64,000 nt of DNA from Pleurodeles waltl (Eukaryota > Chordata > Amphibia > Caudata > Salamandridae): contig NC_090447.1 of assembly GCF_031143425.1 (NCBI RefSeq), positions 135,365,106 to 135,429,105 on the forward strand, given 5' to 3'. The first letter of the stretch is position 1; every line of letters starts with the position of its first letter. Below the pieces are notes generated by a model that was given only the letters and a program-made list of their open reading frames with translations, did not search any database and had not been told where the DNA came from. Below are positions 34,955 to 46,368 of this stretch, one piece after another. The position numbers were made by a program, and so were the translations under genes.

Positions 34955-37277
34955 ATGGGAACAAAGTTGCTCTGCCCACTGGTGGGCAGATGGGGCAATT
35001 ACCCCCGATTTACTCCCGGGGGGGCAGAAAACCTACTAGATGCCAAACAAATGGGGTGGTGGTTACCAACCAGCATGGGCCTGGTTATGCCCCCACCCCA
35101 ACTGAAGGGAGTAACAGTCTTTCAGCTCTCCCCTCACACACTAAAACATCTTATCCCACAGCAAGCAAGTGGACATTTGATTATTTCAGGTTTTGGTTTT
35201 ACATTTGGGCCATGAGAGCTTGTCTAACTCTCAAAATTGTCCCACTTGGAATGGTGAGGGCTACACTTTTTGGACTTTGGGATGCTTCCGTGTAGAAAAA
35301 TCTATGAGACCTATACACATCTGTAAACTAAACATCTGGGTGAGTCCAGGGTGGTGTGCTTCACATGCACCCTGCACCATTTTCTTACAATGCCTCCAAC
35401 TTTGCTGGAAATCACAAATTTTTCCCACTTGTTTGCGATGGAACCTTCCAGAATCTGCACGAATCCACAAAATTCCTTCCACCCTGCATTGTCGCATCCA
35501 AACCTTTAAAAATTCAGCCCCACTTGTCAGCCTAAAATCATTTTTTTTTCCAAACTGCCCTTTTGGAGCCTCTTTGGTTCCCCTCATTTTCAACATGTTT
35601 TTGGCACTTCCATGTCACAGGCACTTGGCCCACCTACACAGCGAGGCATAATTTTTACCAGGAGACTGAGGGGAATGTTGGGTGATAGGAAATTTGCACC
35701 GGTACGGTGATTCCACACAGAAATGTGGGAAAAATGTCATTTTTTAGCTAAATTTGAGGTTTGCTGCAGATCCTGGGTAAGAAAACACTGGGGAATCCAC
35801 GCAAGGGACACCTCCCTGGACTCCCTCCGGTGTCTAGTTTTTAGAAATGTTTGGGCTTGGCAGGTTTCTCTAATGGCTGCTGACCCCAGGACTAAAAACG
35901 CAGGTGCCCCCCCTCCAAGAACAGGTGGTTTTATATTTGAAAATGTTGATGTGCCCACATAGTGTTTTGAGGCATTACCTGTCATGGGCGCTAGGCCTAC
36001 CCACACAAGTGAGGTTCCATTTTTATCGGGAGACTTGGGGGAATGCTGGGTGGAATTTGTGGCTCCTCTCACATTCCAGACATTTTTGTCACCGAAATAT
36101 GAGGAAAAAGTGTTTGTTTTCATTGGGAAAATGTGATAAGTCCCTGTTGCATTTCCTGTCGTGGGCATTAGGCCTACCCACGCATGTGAGGTACCATTTG
36201 TATCGGGAGAACTGGGGGAACACAGAATAGCAGAACTAGTGTTATTGCCCCTTGACTTTCTCTACTATTTTCTTTCCAAATGTAAGACAGTGTGTAAAAA
36301 AGACATCTAGTTGAGAAATGCCCTGCAATTCACATGCTAGTATGGGCACCCCTGAATTCAGAGATGTGCAAATAACCACTTTAACTCAACACCTTATTTT
36401 GTGCCCATTTTGGAAATACAAAGGTTTCCTTGATACCAATTTTTCACTCTTTATATTTACCAAATGGATTACCGTATACCAGGTATACAATGAAAACCCA
36501 TTGCAAAGTGCAGCTCCTTTATTGGCTCTGGGTACATGGGTTTCTTGATGAACCTACAAGCCCAATATATCCCGCAACCAGAAGAGTCCAGCATACGTAA
36601 CGGTATATTACTTTTGAAAACCTGACATTGCGGGAAAAAGTGAAAATGTGGAGATTTTTTTTTTTTAACCTTAATTTCAATATTTGTTTTTATTTCAGCT
36701 GTTATTTTCTGTAGGAAAACCTTGTAGGATCCACACAAATGACCTCTTGGTGAATTTAGAATTTTGTTTACTTATCGGAAATGTTTAGCTTTCTGGGATC
36801 CAGCATTGGTTTCACACCCATTTCTGTCACTAACTGGAAGGAGGTTAAAAGCACAAAAAATAGTAAAAATGGGGTATGTCCTAGTAAAATGCCAAAATTG
36901 TGTTAAAAAATGTGGTTTTCTGATTCAAGTCATCCTGTTCCTGAAAACTGTGAAGATGGTGATTTTAGCACTGCAAACGCTTTATTGATGCCGTTTTCTA
37001 GGAAAAAATCACACGCCTTCTTCTGCAGCCCTTTTTCCCCATTTAAAAAAACAAACAAAATATTAGCTGTATTTTGGCTGATTTCTTGGTCTCCTCCAGG
37101 GGAACCCACAAACTCCGGGTACATCTAGAATCCCTGGGATGTTGGAAAAAAGGACATAAATCTGGCATGGGTAGCTTATGTGGACAAAAAGTTATGAGTG
37201 GGTCTAAGCAGGAACTGCCCCAAATACCCAAAAAAAGGCGTGGCATCTGAGGGGAAAAAGGCCTGGCAGTGAAGGGG
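34955..37277. mobile_element. Repeat bounded on the right by TTAA, possibly piggyBac-type; left end not found
   Basis: The right boundary reads 'gcctggcagtgaagggg' followed by TTAA (37278-37281). Read inward the terminus is CCCCTTCACTGCCAGGCC after TTAA, which fits the TTAA target and C-rich start of piggyBac-like elements. Inside, a degenerate unit recurs three times: 'catgtcacaggcacttggcc' (about 35612), 'cctgtcatgggcgctaggcc' (about 35979) and 'cctgtcgtgggcattaggcc' (about 36156), each followed by 'ccacac', a gtgaggt-like word and 'gggaga'. No transposase is encoded. The superfamily is an inference from the single boundary. Confidence 0.5.
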
Positions 37278-37433
37278 TTAAATAAATTGTCAACCAGTCT
37301 CAAAGTGATTTAACCATATCTGTTCCAGAAAGCACTCGCCTGTTGTAAGAGATAAATCTCCCTCAAAGACATATATTCTAATTCAGAAATTAGTTATTTA
37401 AAATTATACTGCATGTCTCGCAGTTTGCAGTGG

Positions 37434-39628
37434 TGTTGCTTTTAGACCTGGCATCCAGGGCATGGTTTTTCCCCTAACTTTTTTCCTTTAGACCTTCTGT
37501 TTCCTTTGTTTTGCTGTTTTGAGGACTCTGAGACCTTTACCACTGCTAACCAGTGCTACAATGCTTGTGTTCTCTCCTTAAAACATGTTCAGTGGCTAAT
37601 ACACACCCAGGGTGTGTAAAGTAAATGATGCTAGAGGCCCTGCATCACTGATTGTGCCACCCCCTTGGGTAGCACTTTAAACATGTCGCACACCAGAAAT
37701 TGCAGCTTGTGTTTGCAGTTTTAAACTGCCAGTTCATCCTGGCAAAATAAATCTTTTGTCTGACCCTGCCCTTCCCTTTTAAAATGTCTAAGTCAGCCCT
37801 AGAGTAAGCCCTTCACAGCTCAGAGGGCAGAGTGCAATGTATTTATAAAGTAAGACATGTTATTTTAAGTTTTACAGGTCATGTTAGTAAAACAATCCTA
37901 CATTTGTTTTTCCTTAATGCAAGGACTACCTCTCCCATAGAATAACGTTGGAATTACTTTAATACATTTAATAAGCTGTAAATTACAAATGGGGGCCAAT
38001 AACTACTTTCTTGAAATTCTAATGAAAGGTCCTAACTTATGGTATAGATGGATTTCAAATAACATTTTATAAACTGACACATTAAGAAAGTTGGCATTTT
38101 CCTGCCATTACCACTTGGTGCCTGCTTCTGGGTTCCATGACTGGGTATGTTTGAGTGCTGATCTTTGTGTATTCCTGGTAGACAGTCAAGCACAATAAGA
38201 AGATTAGGTGTGCCTGGAGTTAACCACCTCCCCACTTACACTTGAATGGGCATTATGTCCTGCCTCCACACAAAGGGCTGCATACCCCATGTAGTTAGTC
38301 TGGAGCCAGGACAGAAAGGACAGGGCACTTTTGCACTTCAAACGCATGTCTCTAGAAGCTTCTCCCCACTTTCAAACGCACACCTGGGTTTCAATACTGG
38401 ACCTCAAACACCAACTCTTCAGTATGCCCCTGGACCTTTGGATACTCTGCCAGGAAGAAGGACTGCTCTACTACTGAAAGGACTGCCACTTTGCTGGACT
38501 GCTGCTCTGAAGGAATTGCAGCCCTGCTGTGCTGCCTGCTGTCTTCTTGTCACAGTGAGATGGAATGAACCTGCATCTGTTGAACCAGGACCACCAGAGT
38601 GACTCTAGGGGCTAGTTGAGTGTCCTCCTGACTTGAGCCTCAGGGACAGAAGGCTCCAACCACCTTGGTCCCAGCACCTGGTTCCACCTCAGTCCTGGAC
38701 CCTTAGGAGGTGACCTCAGGTGCTCTTCCAGCCTTTGTGGATCTAGCAGAACTGATGTATCTCCTCTGCTTCTCTGCTCTGTGGCTCAACCCTGAGAAGA
38801 ACCAGCTCATCTCTGCTCCTGCGTGGATTGGATATGTAGTAAAGGCCCACATCACCTCTGTAGCGCACAATGCTTTGGGAAGTACTGCGGTGTGAGACCT
38901 TTGCACCCCTTGCCGATAGCAGGCCCAACATTGAGACCGGACTCCACATTGCAGCCCAGCAGCTCCCCAGATGTATTGTTGTGACAGGGCAATTCATCCT
39001 CTATGCCGGTCTTCACATTGCAAGCCCTAATTCAAAGGATCCCCTACTGTGACAGAGGACCTCGCATTTCAGACTTGCTGCACCTCAGAACTGATGTATT
39101 GCTTTGGCTGCATGATGCATCTTTAACACCGATCCTGGAAATGTTGCACAATCTGGGATTTAATGTTCTTTGTTCAGAAGGCCTAACTGGGTACCTGTAG
39201 CTGGCCTGTGCCCCACCGTGGTTGGCCTGAATGTGTGACTTTGTCCCTGTCCATCATGACAGATAACCACATTTTTTGTTTTGTGCTTCTAGGCACTATT
39301 TTCACTTAATCTTTCCAATTGCCTATCCCTGGACTTACTGATTAGATTTTTGTTGTTTTGGTCACAAAAATGTTATTACATTTTACTGTATTTTTCCAAT
39401 TTGGATTTTCCATATGGTGTGCTTTCACTTCATTACTGTTTGAAGTGCTACATAAATATTTGACCAATTATCTCTAAGTTAAGAATTACTGCTTTGCTTT
39501 ATGCCAAGCTATAAGTTGGTTAAGCACAGGTCAATTTGGATTTTGCTTGTTTTTCTCCCCAACATGAATTCTGGTTGCTCTTTGATAAGGGTTTCACCCG
39601 TCTTCAACCATTAACCCACTTTTCTACA
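37434..39628 (-). mobile_element. LTR copy G, diverged
   Basis: Minus-strand family landmarks are present: 'accactgctaaccagtgcta' at about 37540-37559, 'gaagttaag...taagcaca' and 'gtgctacataaatattt' toward 39440-39530, and the terminal block 'ccattaacccacttttctaca' ending at 39628, equivalent to 'accaaagaccccatttctaaca'. The left end is taken as TGTTGCTTTTAGACC at 37434. The flanks (AGTGG and ATACA) do not match, so one end is uncertain or the target duplication has decayed. Gene-like open frames inside have no known domain. Confidence 0.6.
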
Positions 39629-39944
39629 ATACACGGCTGGAAAAACAAGAACATTGAAGTTCTTATTAAACACCTGCTACTCCTCTTGTTATTTCATGAG
39701 TCTTCTAAGAATACAAAAAATCTTGGTTGTCATACTGAGTGAGAAAACATTATAAATGGACATGCCAAAAACTCCTTACTTACATCAAAGTAACAATTCC
39801 ACATTGGTTGCAGGGCACGGCACAATGGTGCAGCCCAGCAGATGAACATTTCATGTTTGAGTCCAGTCCAGATCAGAACATGACAGTGCCCTCACTTACA
39901 ATTATGCAGATCATGGCTGGGATTTATGGCAGTACTTGCCTCAT
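39629..39944. other. Flank of the large Harbinger element
   Basis: About 316 bases without a recognisable gene or repeat terminus. Confidence 0.45.
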
Positions 39945-40271
39945 TATGGCCCTTATTCTGACATTGGCAGTCGGCTGACTGCCACGCCGGTGATGGTGGT
40001 AGGACAGTGGCCAGGCAGACGGGGAAGACCACCAAATTATGACCATGGTGGTGATCCATCCCATATACAGCCAATGTACCACATGAAACGCCAGTGCAGT
40101 ACGTCCACTGACCACGGCGGTAGCCATCTTCAGGCTACCCACCATATTATGATATATCAGACCACCAGGAGTTCCAGAGCAGGACCACCACCACCACCAA
40201 AAGCCTGACAGAAACACATTATATAAAAGGAGATACTCACCTCCAGGGACACAGAGGAGTCCGTGGCCACC

Positions 40272-40354
40272 ATGGAACCTGAACTGGAAGTCCTGCCGAT
40301 GCTGTACCATGCAATGGCAGTCCAGGAGCAGAAACGCTGACGGAGAAGAAGAGG
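40272..40354 (+). pseudogene. Harbinger transposase exon 1
   Basis: An ATG at 40272 sits in a perfect Kozak setting (gccaccATGG). The frame reads 'MEPELEVLPMLYHAMAVQEQ' and then KR before an in-frame TGA at 40338-40340, followed by an arginine-rich run up to 40354. The next bases are GTGAGT, a consensus splice donor. The exon is 83 nt, which leaves two bases of a codon. Exon 2 after the acceptor TAG (45209-45211) starts with the single base needed to restore the transposase frame. This phase agreement supports it as the true first exon, now carrying a stop. Confidence 0.6.
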
Positions 40355-40360
40355 GTGAGT

Positions 40361-41007
40361 ACAGCTGCCTAGCACACAAGGGAGGGAGGGGAGAGTGACA
40401 CACCTACATGCACAACACACACCATACACACATACCACACACCGAGAACTATCTGCAGAGCAATACAACAACAACATAAGCCAGGAGCAAAGAAAGCCAG
40501 GACACATACCTATGGTCTAACCAGTGTAATACATTGGGTATGGTGCCCTCAATAAAATAAAATATATATATTAACAGAAAGGGCCATTGGCCAGTCCAAT
40601 GTAAGTATTATGCCACAGGGTAACGTCCAAGGCCAAACTACACACCGGACAGCCCAAGTCACTCCAATGGGCATGGGCATCATGGTGATGGTAGGCAGGC
40701 ACCTCAGAGGACAAGGGGCTTCTTGGGAGGGGGGTCCTTGGACTTGGCTTTGGGAGGGGCAGGTCCTTGCGCCATTGTTTTTATGGGGCAGAGGTGGTTG
40801 CTTGGGGCGTGGGACGGCAGTGCCACTCTTGTGCCCCTTAGTGGCAGGTGAAGCTTTAGGGGGAGGAACAGGAGTGGCCTGGGAGCTGGAGGTAGTGGGC
40901 TGGGGAGAGGGATCTTCCTGTTATGGGCAGGACGGGTGGAGGAGGGAAGAGGTCAAGGTGGGAAAAGAAAAGTTTTTAAGGTCCAAGGGGGTGGGTTGTG
41001 GGTTGTG
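40361..41007. other. Harbinger internal noncoding or low-complexity segment
   Basis: This lies just after the exon 1 donor of the transposase. On the plus strand it is a Gly/Trp-rich open frame (40610-41107), on the minus strand a Pro/Ser-rich frame containing 'NNGARTCPSQSQVQGPPS'. The minus-strand composition matches the Pro/Ser/Thr-rich tail of Myb gene A, so it may be the displaced end of that gene. It is otherwise intron of the transposase gene. Confidence 0.4.
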
Positions 41008-41011
41008 GGAG

Positions 41012-42669
41012 TGTCGCGTAGGCTCTCATTATTCTCAAGAGACTACTGGATTTGAGCGGCACAATCGCCTGAGGTGTGGGAGACTGAGTCTAACCCACTA
41101 CAGGTGACACCTCTCACCCCAATCCGGGTTTTGCTCCGGCTAACTAGCAGTGCCTCATCTCAACCCGAGAGCAGGGATGATTGGGCAGCCGAGAGCATGA
41201 CACAATTGACTCCTCAGGGAAGCCGTGGTCACTCAGATCTCATCCTTTTCTCTCAGTTACATTAGTCTCACATACACAATGACAAGCAGAGGCAGTGTAT
41301 GTTTCTGTTAAACTTTTTTATCCTTGGCGTGTTCTCCCTTAACTTTTTGCCTCTGTTCCCCAGGTTGTTGATGTGTGCTGGACTCTGATTTTGCTATTTT
41401 TGTAACTCTGGGCACTTTATCACTGCTAACCAGTGCTAGAGTGCAGGTGCTCCTTTACAAAATGTGTATGTAATTGGTTTATCCATCAGCTTGTTTTCAC
41501 TCTTCACCAAAGGTACTGTACCTGGGGGTCCGCGTGACTCCATGGCCGGCGCCGCTGGTGTCGGATTATTAGGAACAAATCCGTCACGACGTTGTGTTAA
41601 CACCTCATTGAAGCATTTTGTGCTTCTAAGCGCTATTTTTTAATTTAATCTTTAAAAAATTCATAACTTGACTTGTGTATGTCGGATTTTTGTTGTTTTG
41701 GTCTTGTTTTGTTTAGGTAATATTTTCTATTTTCCAGTTCACAAACTGGTGTTGTGTCATTTTGTAATGTTTTCATTAAGGTACTGTGTGTGTTGGTAAA
41801 AATACTTTACACCTATCACTCTGAAGTTAAGCCTACTGCTCTGCCAAGCTACCAAATGGGTAAGCAGGGGTTAGCTGATGGTGATTCTCTTTTACCCTGA
41901 CTAGAGTGAGGATCCTTGCTTGAACAAGGGGTAACATAACTGTCAACCAAAGACCCCATTTCTAACAGCTTCAACAGGGTTTTAATGAAGCAACTGCATC
42001 TTAGACAATAGAGCATGTACTGCAATAACCAGGACAATAAAGCTTGACAGGATTAAATTTGTGACAAGGAGAGTGAAGCATAGCAATACCGCTACCATAC
42101 TGTCACTAGAGTCATTAGACTAATTCCTACCTAGGCTATATTAGAGCACAGCGTGTTAAGGTCTAGTTCTGCCCTTCAGGTTCCCCTGGGACGACATTAT
42201 CCCCCATACCTGAGTAAAGGCCTGAAGTCTGCATAAGCAGCTGTAGTGAACCGTTCAGCAATCAGTATACAGTCGTGGTCATCTAGCTGGAATCTCCCTT
42301 TAAAGTGTATGGGACAGGGAAGTATTTTTATAATAAACCAGTTGATATTCTGAGAAAATGTCCCTGTGTAAGGATGTGTATGTTTCCATGAATACCGGAG
42401 ACAAAATTGTTACCACGTTTACCGGCAACCTATCTTACTGCAGCCTTGAGAGAAGAACAGAGTGAACAAGAATGTCTTGTTTAAGAACATACTGCTGGCC
42501 TAAGCAAAGAAGAGCTAGATTGAGAGAAATAAAACAAGACCACAAATGTGGCTATTGTTAAAATAATAAATGAAGCTGAATAAAATATATCTAGATAAAA
42601 AGGGCACAGCGCAGGCCTAGTGTGCTAAAATAACATGCTTGGAGCTATAACTACAATGGCTACACAACA
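41012..42669. mobile_element. Retrovirus-type solo LTR inserted in the Harbinger element, itself interrupted
   Basis: The insert has imperfect inverted termini, TGTCGCGTAGGC at 41012 and GGCTACACAACA ending at 42669 (read inward TGTTGTGTAGCC). It is flanked by GGAG (41008-41011) and GGAG (42670-42673), a 4-bp duplication typical of retroviral integration. Its AT-richer composition contrasts with the surrounding Harbinger DNA and it breaks the minus-strand Myb gene A. Excluding the nested LTR at 41306-41967 and its 5-bp duplication, it is about 990 bp, a plausible LTR length. No retroviral genes are present. The call depends on these short terminal signals. Confidence 0.6.
41306..41967 (-). 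mobile_element. Internally deleted LTR of the long-LTR family, nested in another LTR
   Basis: Minus-strand start TGTTAGAAATGGGG at 41967 and end at 41306 ('tgttaaactttttt' on the plus strand) match the ends of the LTR at 55935-58096. The flanks GTTTC (41301-41305) and GCTTC (41968-41972) are a 5-bp duplication with one change. Both end regions are well preserved, including 'tatcactgctaaccagtgct' and the 'gaggatccttgcttgaacaa' block. At 662 bp it lacks about 1.5 kb of the middle, replaced by a short unrelated junction near 41525-41640. Confidence 0.8.
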
Positions 42670-43800
42670 GGAGGAGGTTTGGGAGTGGAGGTAAAGGGAG
42701 TGGTTGTAGAAGGAGTAGGTGTGCTTGACTTGGGTGCAGGTGCATGGACAGTGTGCATGTATGAGGTGGATGGCTGTTGAGTGTCTGAGTGGGAGCATTT
42801 ATGTGTTTTGGGAGGGACAGACAGGTTGGGAGAGGACAAACAGGACGTGTATATGTATGTTGTGGTGGTGTCTGCAAGTGAAGTGAGTGTGCTGCATGAG
42901 GTTTTGAATGGGGTGCTAGTCTGCATGTCTGTTGTTGTGGTGACTGTGGGCAAGGCTGTACAGGTGGCAGGATCTGGGACTGATGATGCAGTACAGGCAG
43001 GTGTGTGTGTTGACATGACTGTGAGGGAGGAGGAGGATAAGGAGATAGTGGAGACAGTGGTTGTTGTTGTATGTGCTTCTGTGTGTTGGCTGTGTGTGTG
43101 GAGTGAAGTATGGTGCCTGTGCTTGTCTGTGCAAGTCCTGTCTGTTATTTTGGGTGCATGTTTGTCAGATTGTGTGCATGGGATGAATTGGGGAGAGGGC
43201 TTTCGGACTGGGACCAGGTGGTTGGAGGGGGGACGGAAGAAGCAGGGACACTGGCTGCCATCAGAGAGGAGGCCAGAGCTTGAAACGATCTCTGTAGGGC
43301 AGCCAAGCCACCGTGAATGCCGCCAGGTAGGCATTACATTGCTGCACCTGGGATGCCAGCCCCTGGATGGCATTCACTCTGGTTGACTGCTCTACAGTGA
43401 TGGATCTCAGAAGCTCAATAGCCTGCTCAGTGAGGGCAGCAGGGCTGACTGGGGCAAGGCCTGAGGTGCCTGGGGCGAAGGAGACACCCACTCTCCTCAG
43501 TGAGCGGGCATGGGCAACTGGGTGGGGGAGCTACTGGGAGGTCGGTACTGGTACGTAGGTAGAGGAAGATGTTGTAGCCGGGTTGGTCCCAGAGGGGTCT
43601 GCCACCACCAGGGAACTTCCATGGAAGGAGGCATCTGAGTCAGATGTTGTTGCTCCAATTTTCCCCTTGGTGCTCCCCTCGCCCTTCAACCCACTTGTCC
43701 CCTCGGCATCTGTGCACTCCACCTCCTGGGTCCCACGGGCTGCAGCACCCCACTCACTGGTACCCCTGCTTCTTCACCAGATGATGCTAATGCACACAAG
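42670..43800 (-). pseudogene. Myb-like gene A, C-terminal exon (low-complexity and helical tail), interrupted
   Basis: Downstream of exon 2 the minus strand encodes 'SFHGSSLVVADPSGTNPATT', then 'ALTEQAIELLRSITVEQSTR' and 'VNAIQGLASQVQQCNAYLAA', which looks like the helical oligomerisation tail common in Harbinger Myb proteins. A Ser/Thr/Pro-rich frame follows (42660-43373) with words such as 'TTTTTVSTISLSSSSL'. The frame changes near 43530 and 43270. Coding similarity stops at 42670, exactly where the LTR insertion begins, and a Pro/Ser-rich minus-strand frame resumes below 41008. This assignment rests on position and composition, so it is tentative. Confidence 0.5.
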
Positions 43801-44193
43801 GACAGGATGAGAAAAGGAGAGAGGGTGGGGTAGAGGGAGAGGGAGCACAGGGCCAATTACAGCAACAACAGCACATATGGCATACTCATCACAATCACTC
43901 ACTGGGACTAACACTGTGCAGTGTGGACCATAATGACAAACCATTACCTGGGTTCAACAGCAGTAAAGAACCCAAACACTACCATCTGCACACCTACTGG
44001 GACTCACTAAGCCATGTCTGCCATGGTATACTAGATACTTACTGATACCAAATATACATACCACCATACATTGCTAAGCAGGGCGCCACAAGAATAGCTA
44101 AACCGGCATACTGGGGCATCCACTGACTAGAACCTTGCACCCAAACCCAATGGCAGGCAACAAAAATAAATACCACACAGCCTGTACATTCAC

Positions 44194-44790
44194 CCCCTTG
44201 TGGCTGCTGTGCTGCCCTCAAGCGCCCATCCAACTCAGGATTAGCCACTGCCAATATGTGGCCATTAGGGTGATGAGGGTCCGACGGACACCCCTCCCTC
44301 ATTGGGAGGCCATCCCCAGCTGGGCCTCTGTGGTCTTCCAGGCCCAGTGTCTCAGGTCCTCCCACCGTTTCCTGCAGTGAGTGCTCTGCCGGCTATGGAC
44401 ACCCAGGGTCTGCACGTCCTAGGTGATGCCACGCCACAGCCCTTTCTCTGATGGGTGCTGACCTGCATAGGGAACACAGACAGAAGGAAACCCCTCCATT
44501 CTGTAACAGAAATGGCTTACATACTGCATAGATCCCATATTAAGCACACACCTGACCCATACCTCTGCATACACATAGCATGCATTCAACACACAGTCCC
44601 CCAAATGACACACTGCCGACACACACACATACATATTCATGCAGCCATGTCACATTAAACGTACCCATGATGTACTCACCTGTTGGTCTGGAGGCCCATA
44701 CAACTGCCCATACAGGGGTAGGACCCCATCCACAAGCTTCTCCAACTCCTCTGATGTGAAGGCCCTGGGGGTCCCTGTAGCACGGGCCAT
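44194..44790 (-). pseudogene. Myb/SANT-like Harbinger accessory gene A, exons 1 and 2
   Basis: The partner protein of Harbinger transposase binds DNA and carries the transposase into the nucleus. Exon 1 (44790 down to 44680) reads MARATGTPRAFTSEELEKLV and continues through 'LYGQLYGPPDQQ' to a consensus GTGAGT donor. Exon 2 starts after the acceptor CAG at 44463-44465 with 'VSTHQRKG', then in a shifted frame 'DVQTLGVHSRQSTHCRKRWE' and 'DLRHWAWKTTEAQLG', which is the third-helix region of NAIF1/Myb-like domains. A GTGAATG donor follows near 44194. One frameshift after RKG and stops at the expected 'AKD' and 'QQG' positions disable it. The open frame on the opposite strand here is a shadow. Confidence 0.72.
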
Positions 44791-45211
44791 CACGGGTTCC
44801 AGACACAGAACGCAGCAGCACACGCAGTGGAGGTGTTGAACCATAGAGAGTCAGGAATCAAGTGAAGTAGTACAGAGAAAATGTTGGTCACATCGTTGGC
44901 AGTGAACACCGTCACTGCCTGCGTTGATCATCATTGGTTCCTGTGCTCCATAAAGCTCCATGTTAGCCAATGTGAAGTTGCACAGCAGTGCAGACCGCCT
45001 TCCGCAATGATGCTAAACGCCGGCAGAGTGAGGTCACTTCCACCTGTCCCAGCATACAGGACAGGCAGTTGTCATTGCCTACTGCTGGTACTTATGTTGG
45101 ACAATTGAATGTGCGTCATAGGTATCGATTGTACACACCAAGACAATTCCAGTAAGCTACTAACATACATGCTCTGTGTACTGTGATATTGTGTGTCCAT
45201 ACTTCTTGTAG

Positions 45212-46368
45212 TCACAAACATCTCATGGTTGGTTTACTTAGATACCTATCAGTGTGGAGGAGGAGGCAAGCACCCGTGTACAGGCCCCTAGTGGACTTGG
45301 CAACACTGGAGGACCAGCACATCATGCTCACCTATCGTCTGGGCAGGGCCACAATTACTGAAATGTGTCAACAATTGGAGCCAGATCTGAATCCTGCTAT
45401 CTGTAGCACTACAGCAATACCCCTTGCAGTACAGGTACTGTCAGTGCGCCACTTCCTGGCCAGTGGGTCATTCCAGGTGACAGTGGGCTTGGCTGCAGGA
45501 ATGTCACAGCCAATGTTATCGATTGTGCTTGACAGGGTTTTGGCTACCTTGCTCAAACACATGAGCAGCTACATCTCATTCCCCCTTAGTGAAGATTTTG
45601 CCACTGTGAAGGCTGGATTCTATGCCATGGGACACATACCACTTGTGATTGAGGCCATGGACGGGACCCTTATTGCCTTGGTCCCTCCCAGGGCAAATGA
45701 GCAGGTCTATAGGAATAGGAGGAGTTACCACTCTCCAAATGTCCAGATGGTGTGCTTTGCTGATCAATACATCTCCCACACCACTGCCAAGTTTCCTGGA
45801 TCTGTGTACGATGCCTGTGTATTGAGGAACAGCAGCATCCCACAGGTGATGGCACGACTAAAGGCACAGAGTGTGGCTCATAGGTGAGCTTGAGTCTTCA
45901 CACAACGTATGTCAGTGTATGCCATCAGAAGTTGTACTCCATGCCATTGTACATGGGTAATGTGTGCTCCTCACTTTTTCCAGGTGACTCAGGCTACCCA
46001 AACCTTTCCTGGCTGTTGACAACAGTGAGGAGTCCAAGGACGGTGCAGAAAATCGGTACAATGATCCACATGGCGTACTTGGAGGGTTGTTGAATGCACA
46101 TTTGGCCTACTGAAAGCCAGGTTCCTGTGCCTTAATTTAAAAGGTGGATCCCTATGCTACGCCCCTAAGAAGGTCTGCCAGATAGTGGTGGCTTGCTGCA
46201 TGCTGCACAATTTGGCCCTCAGACTCCATGTACCCTACCTGCAGGAGGAGGAGGGGGAGACAATGCACCTGTGGCAGCAGAAGACACTGAAGACAGTGAT
46301 GAGGAGGAGGAGGATGTGGAAAACAGGACACATATCATACAGCAGTACTTCCAATGACACTCATGTAA
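45212..46368 (+). pseudogene. Harbinger transposase nuclease (HARBI1-like), exons 2 and 3, degraded
   Basis: The DDE nuclease cuts and joins transposon ends. Exon 2 (45212-45883) is open and contains 'VYRPLVDLATLEDQHIMLTY', 'LSVRHFLASGSFQVTVG', 'SYISFPL', then 'VIEAMDGTLIALVPP' with the first catalytic Asp, 'YRNRRSYHSPNVQMVCFADQ' and 'FPGSVYDACVLRNS' with the second Asp. GTGAGC follows, and an acceptor lies at 45981-45982. Exon 3 shows 'GDSGYPNLSWLLT', 'AENRYNDPH' and, in another frame, 'RVVECTFGLLKARF' with the third acidic residue near 46090, 'KKVCQIVVACCMLHN', and an acidic tail ending at 46366-46368. The exon 2-3 join is out of phase and exon 3 has at least two frameshifts, so the gene is inactive although the catalytic triad residues survive. 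Confidence 0.8.

Noticed and set aside
35193..35651. A 152-codon plus-strand frame and its 111-codon complement
   Set aside because: They fall in the TTAA-bounded repeat and show no domain.
40610..41107. A 165-codon Gly/Trp-rich plus-strand frame
   Set aside because: No homologue is recognisable, the composition is low-complexity and it crosses the left target copy of the LTR insertion at 41008-41011.
42660..43386. A 201-codon plus-strand frame at 42781-43386 as an independent gene
   Set aside because: It is the complement of the Ser/Thr/Pro-rich tail of Myb gene A, is Val/Cys-rich from GTG repeats and has no motif.
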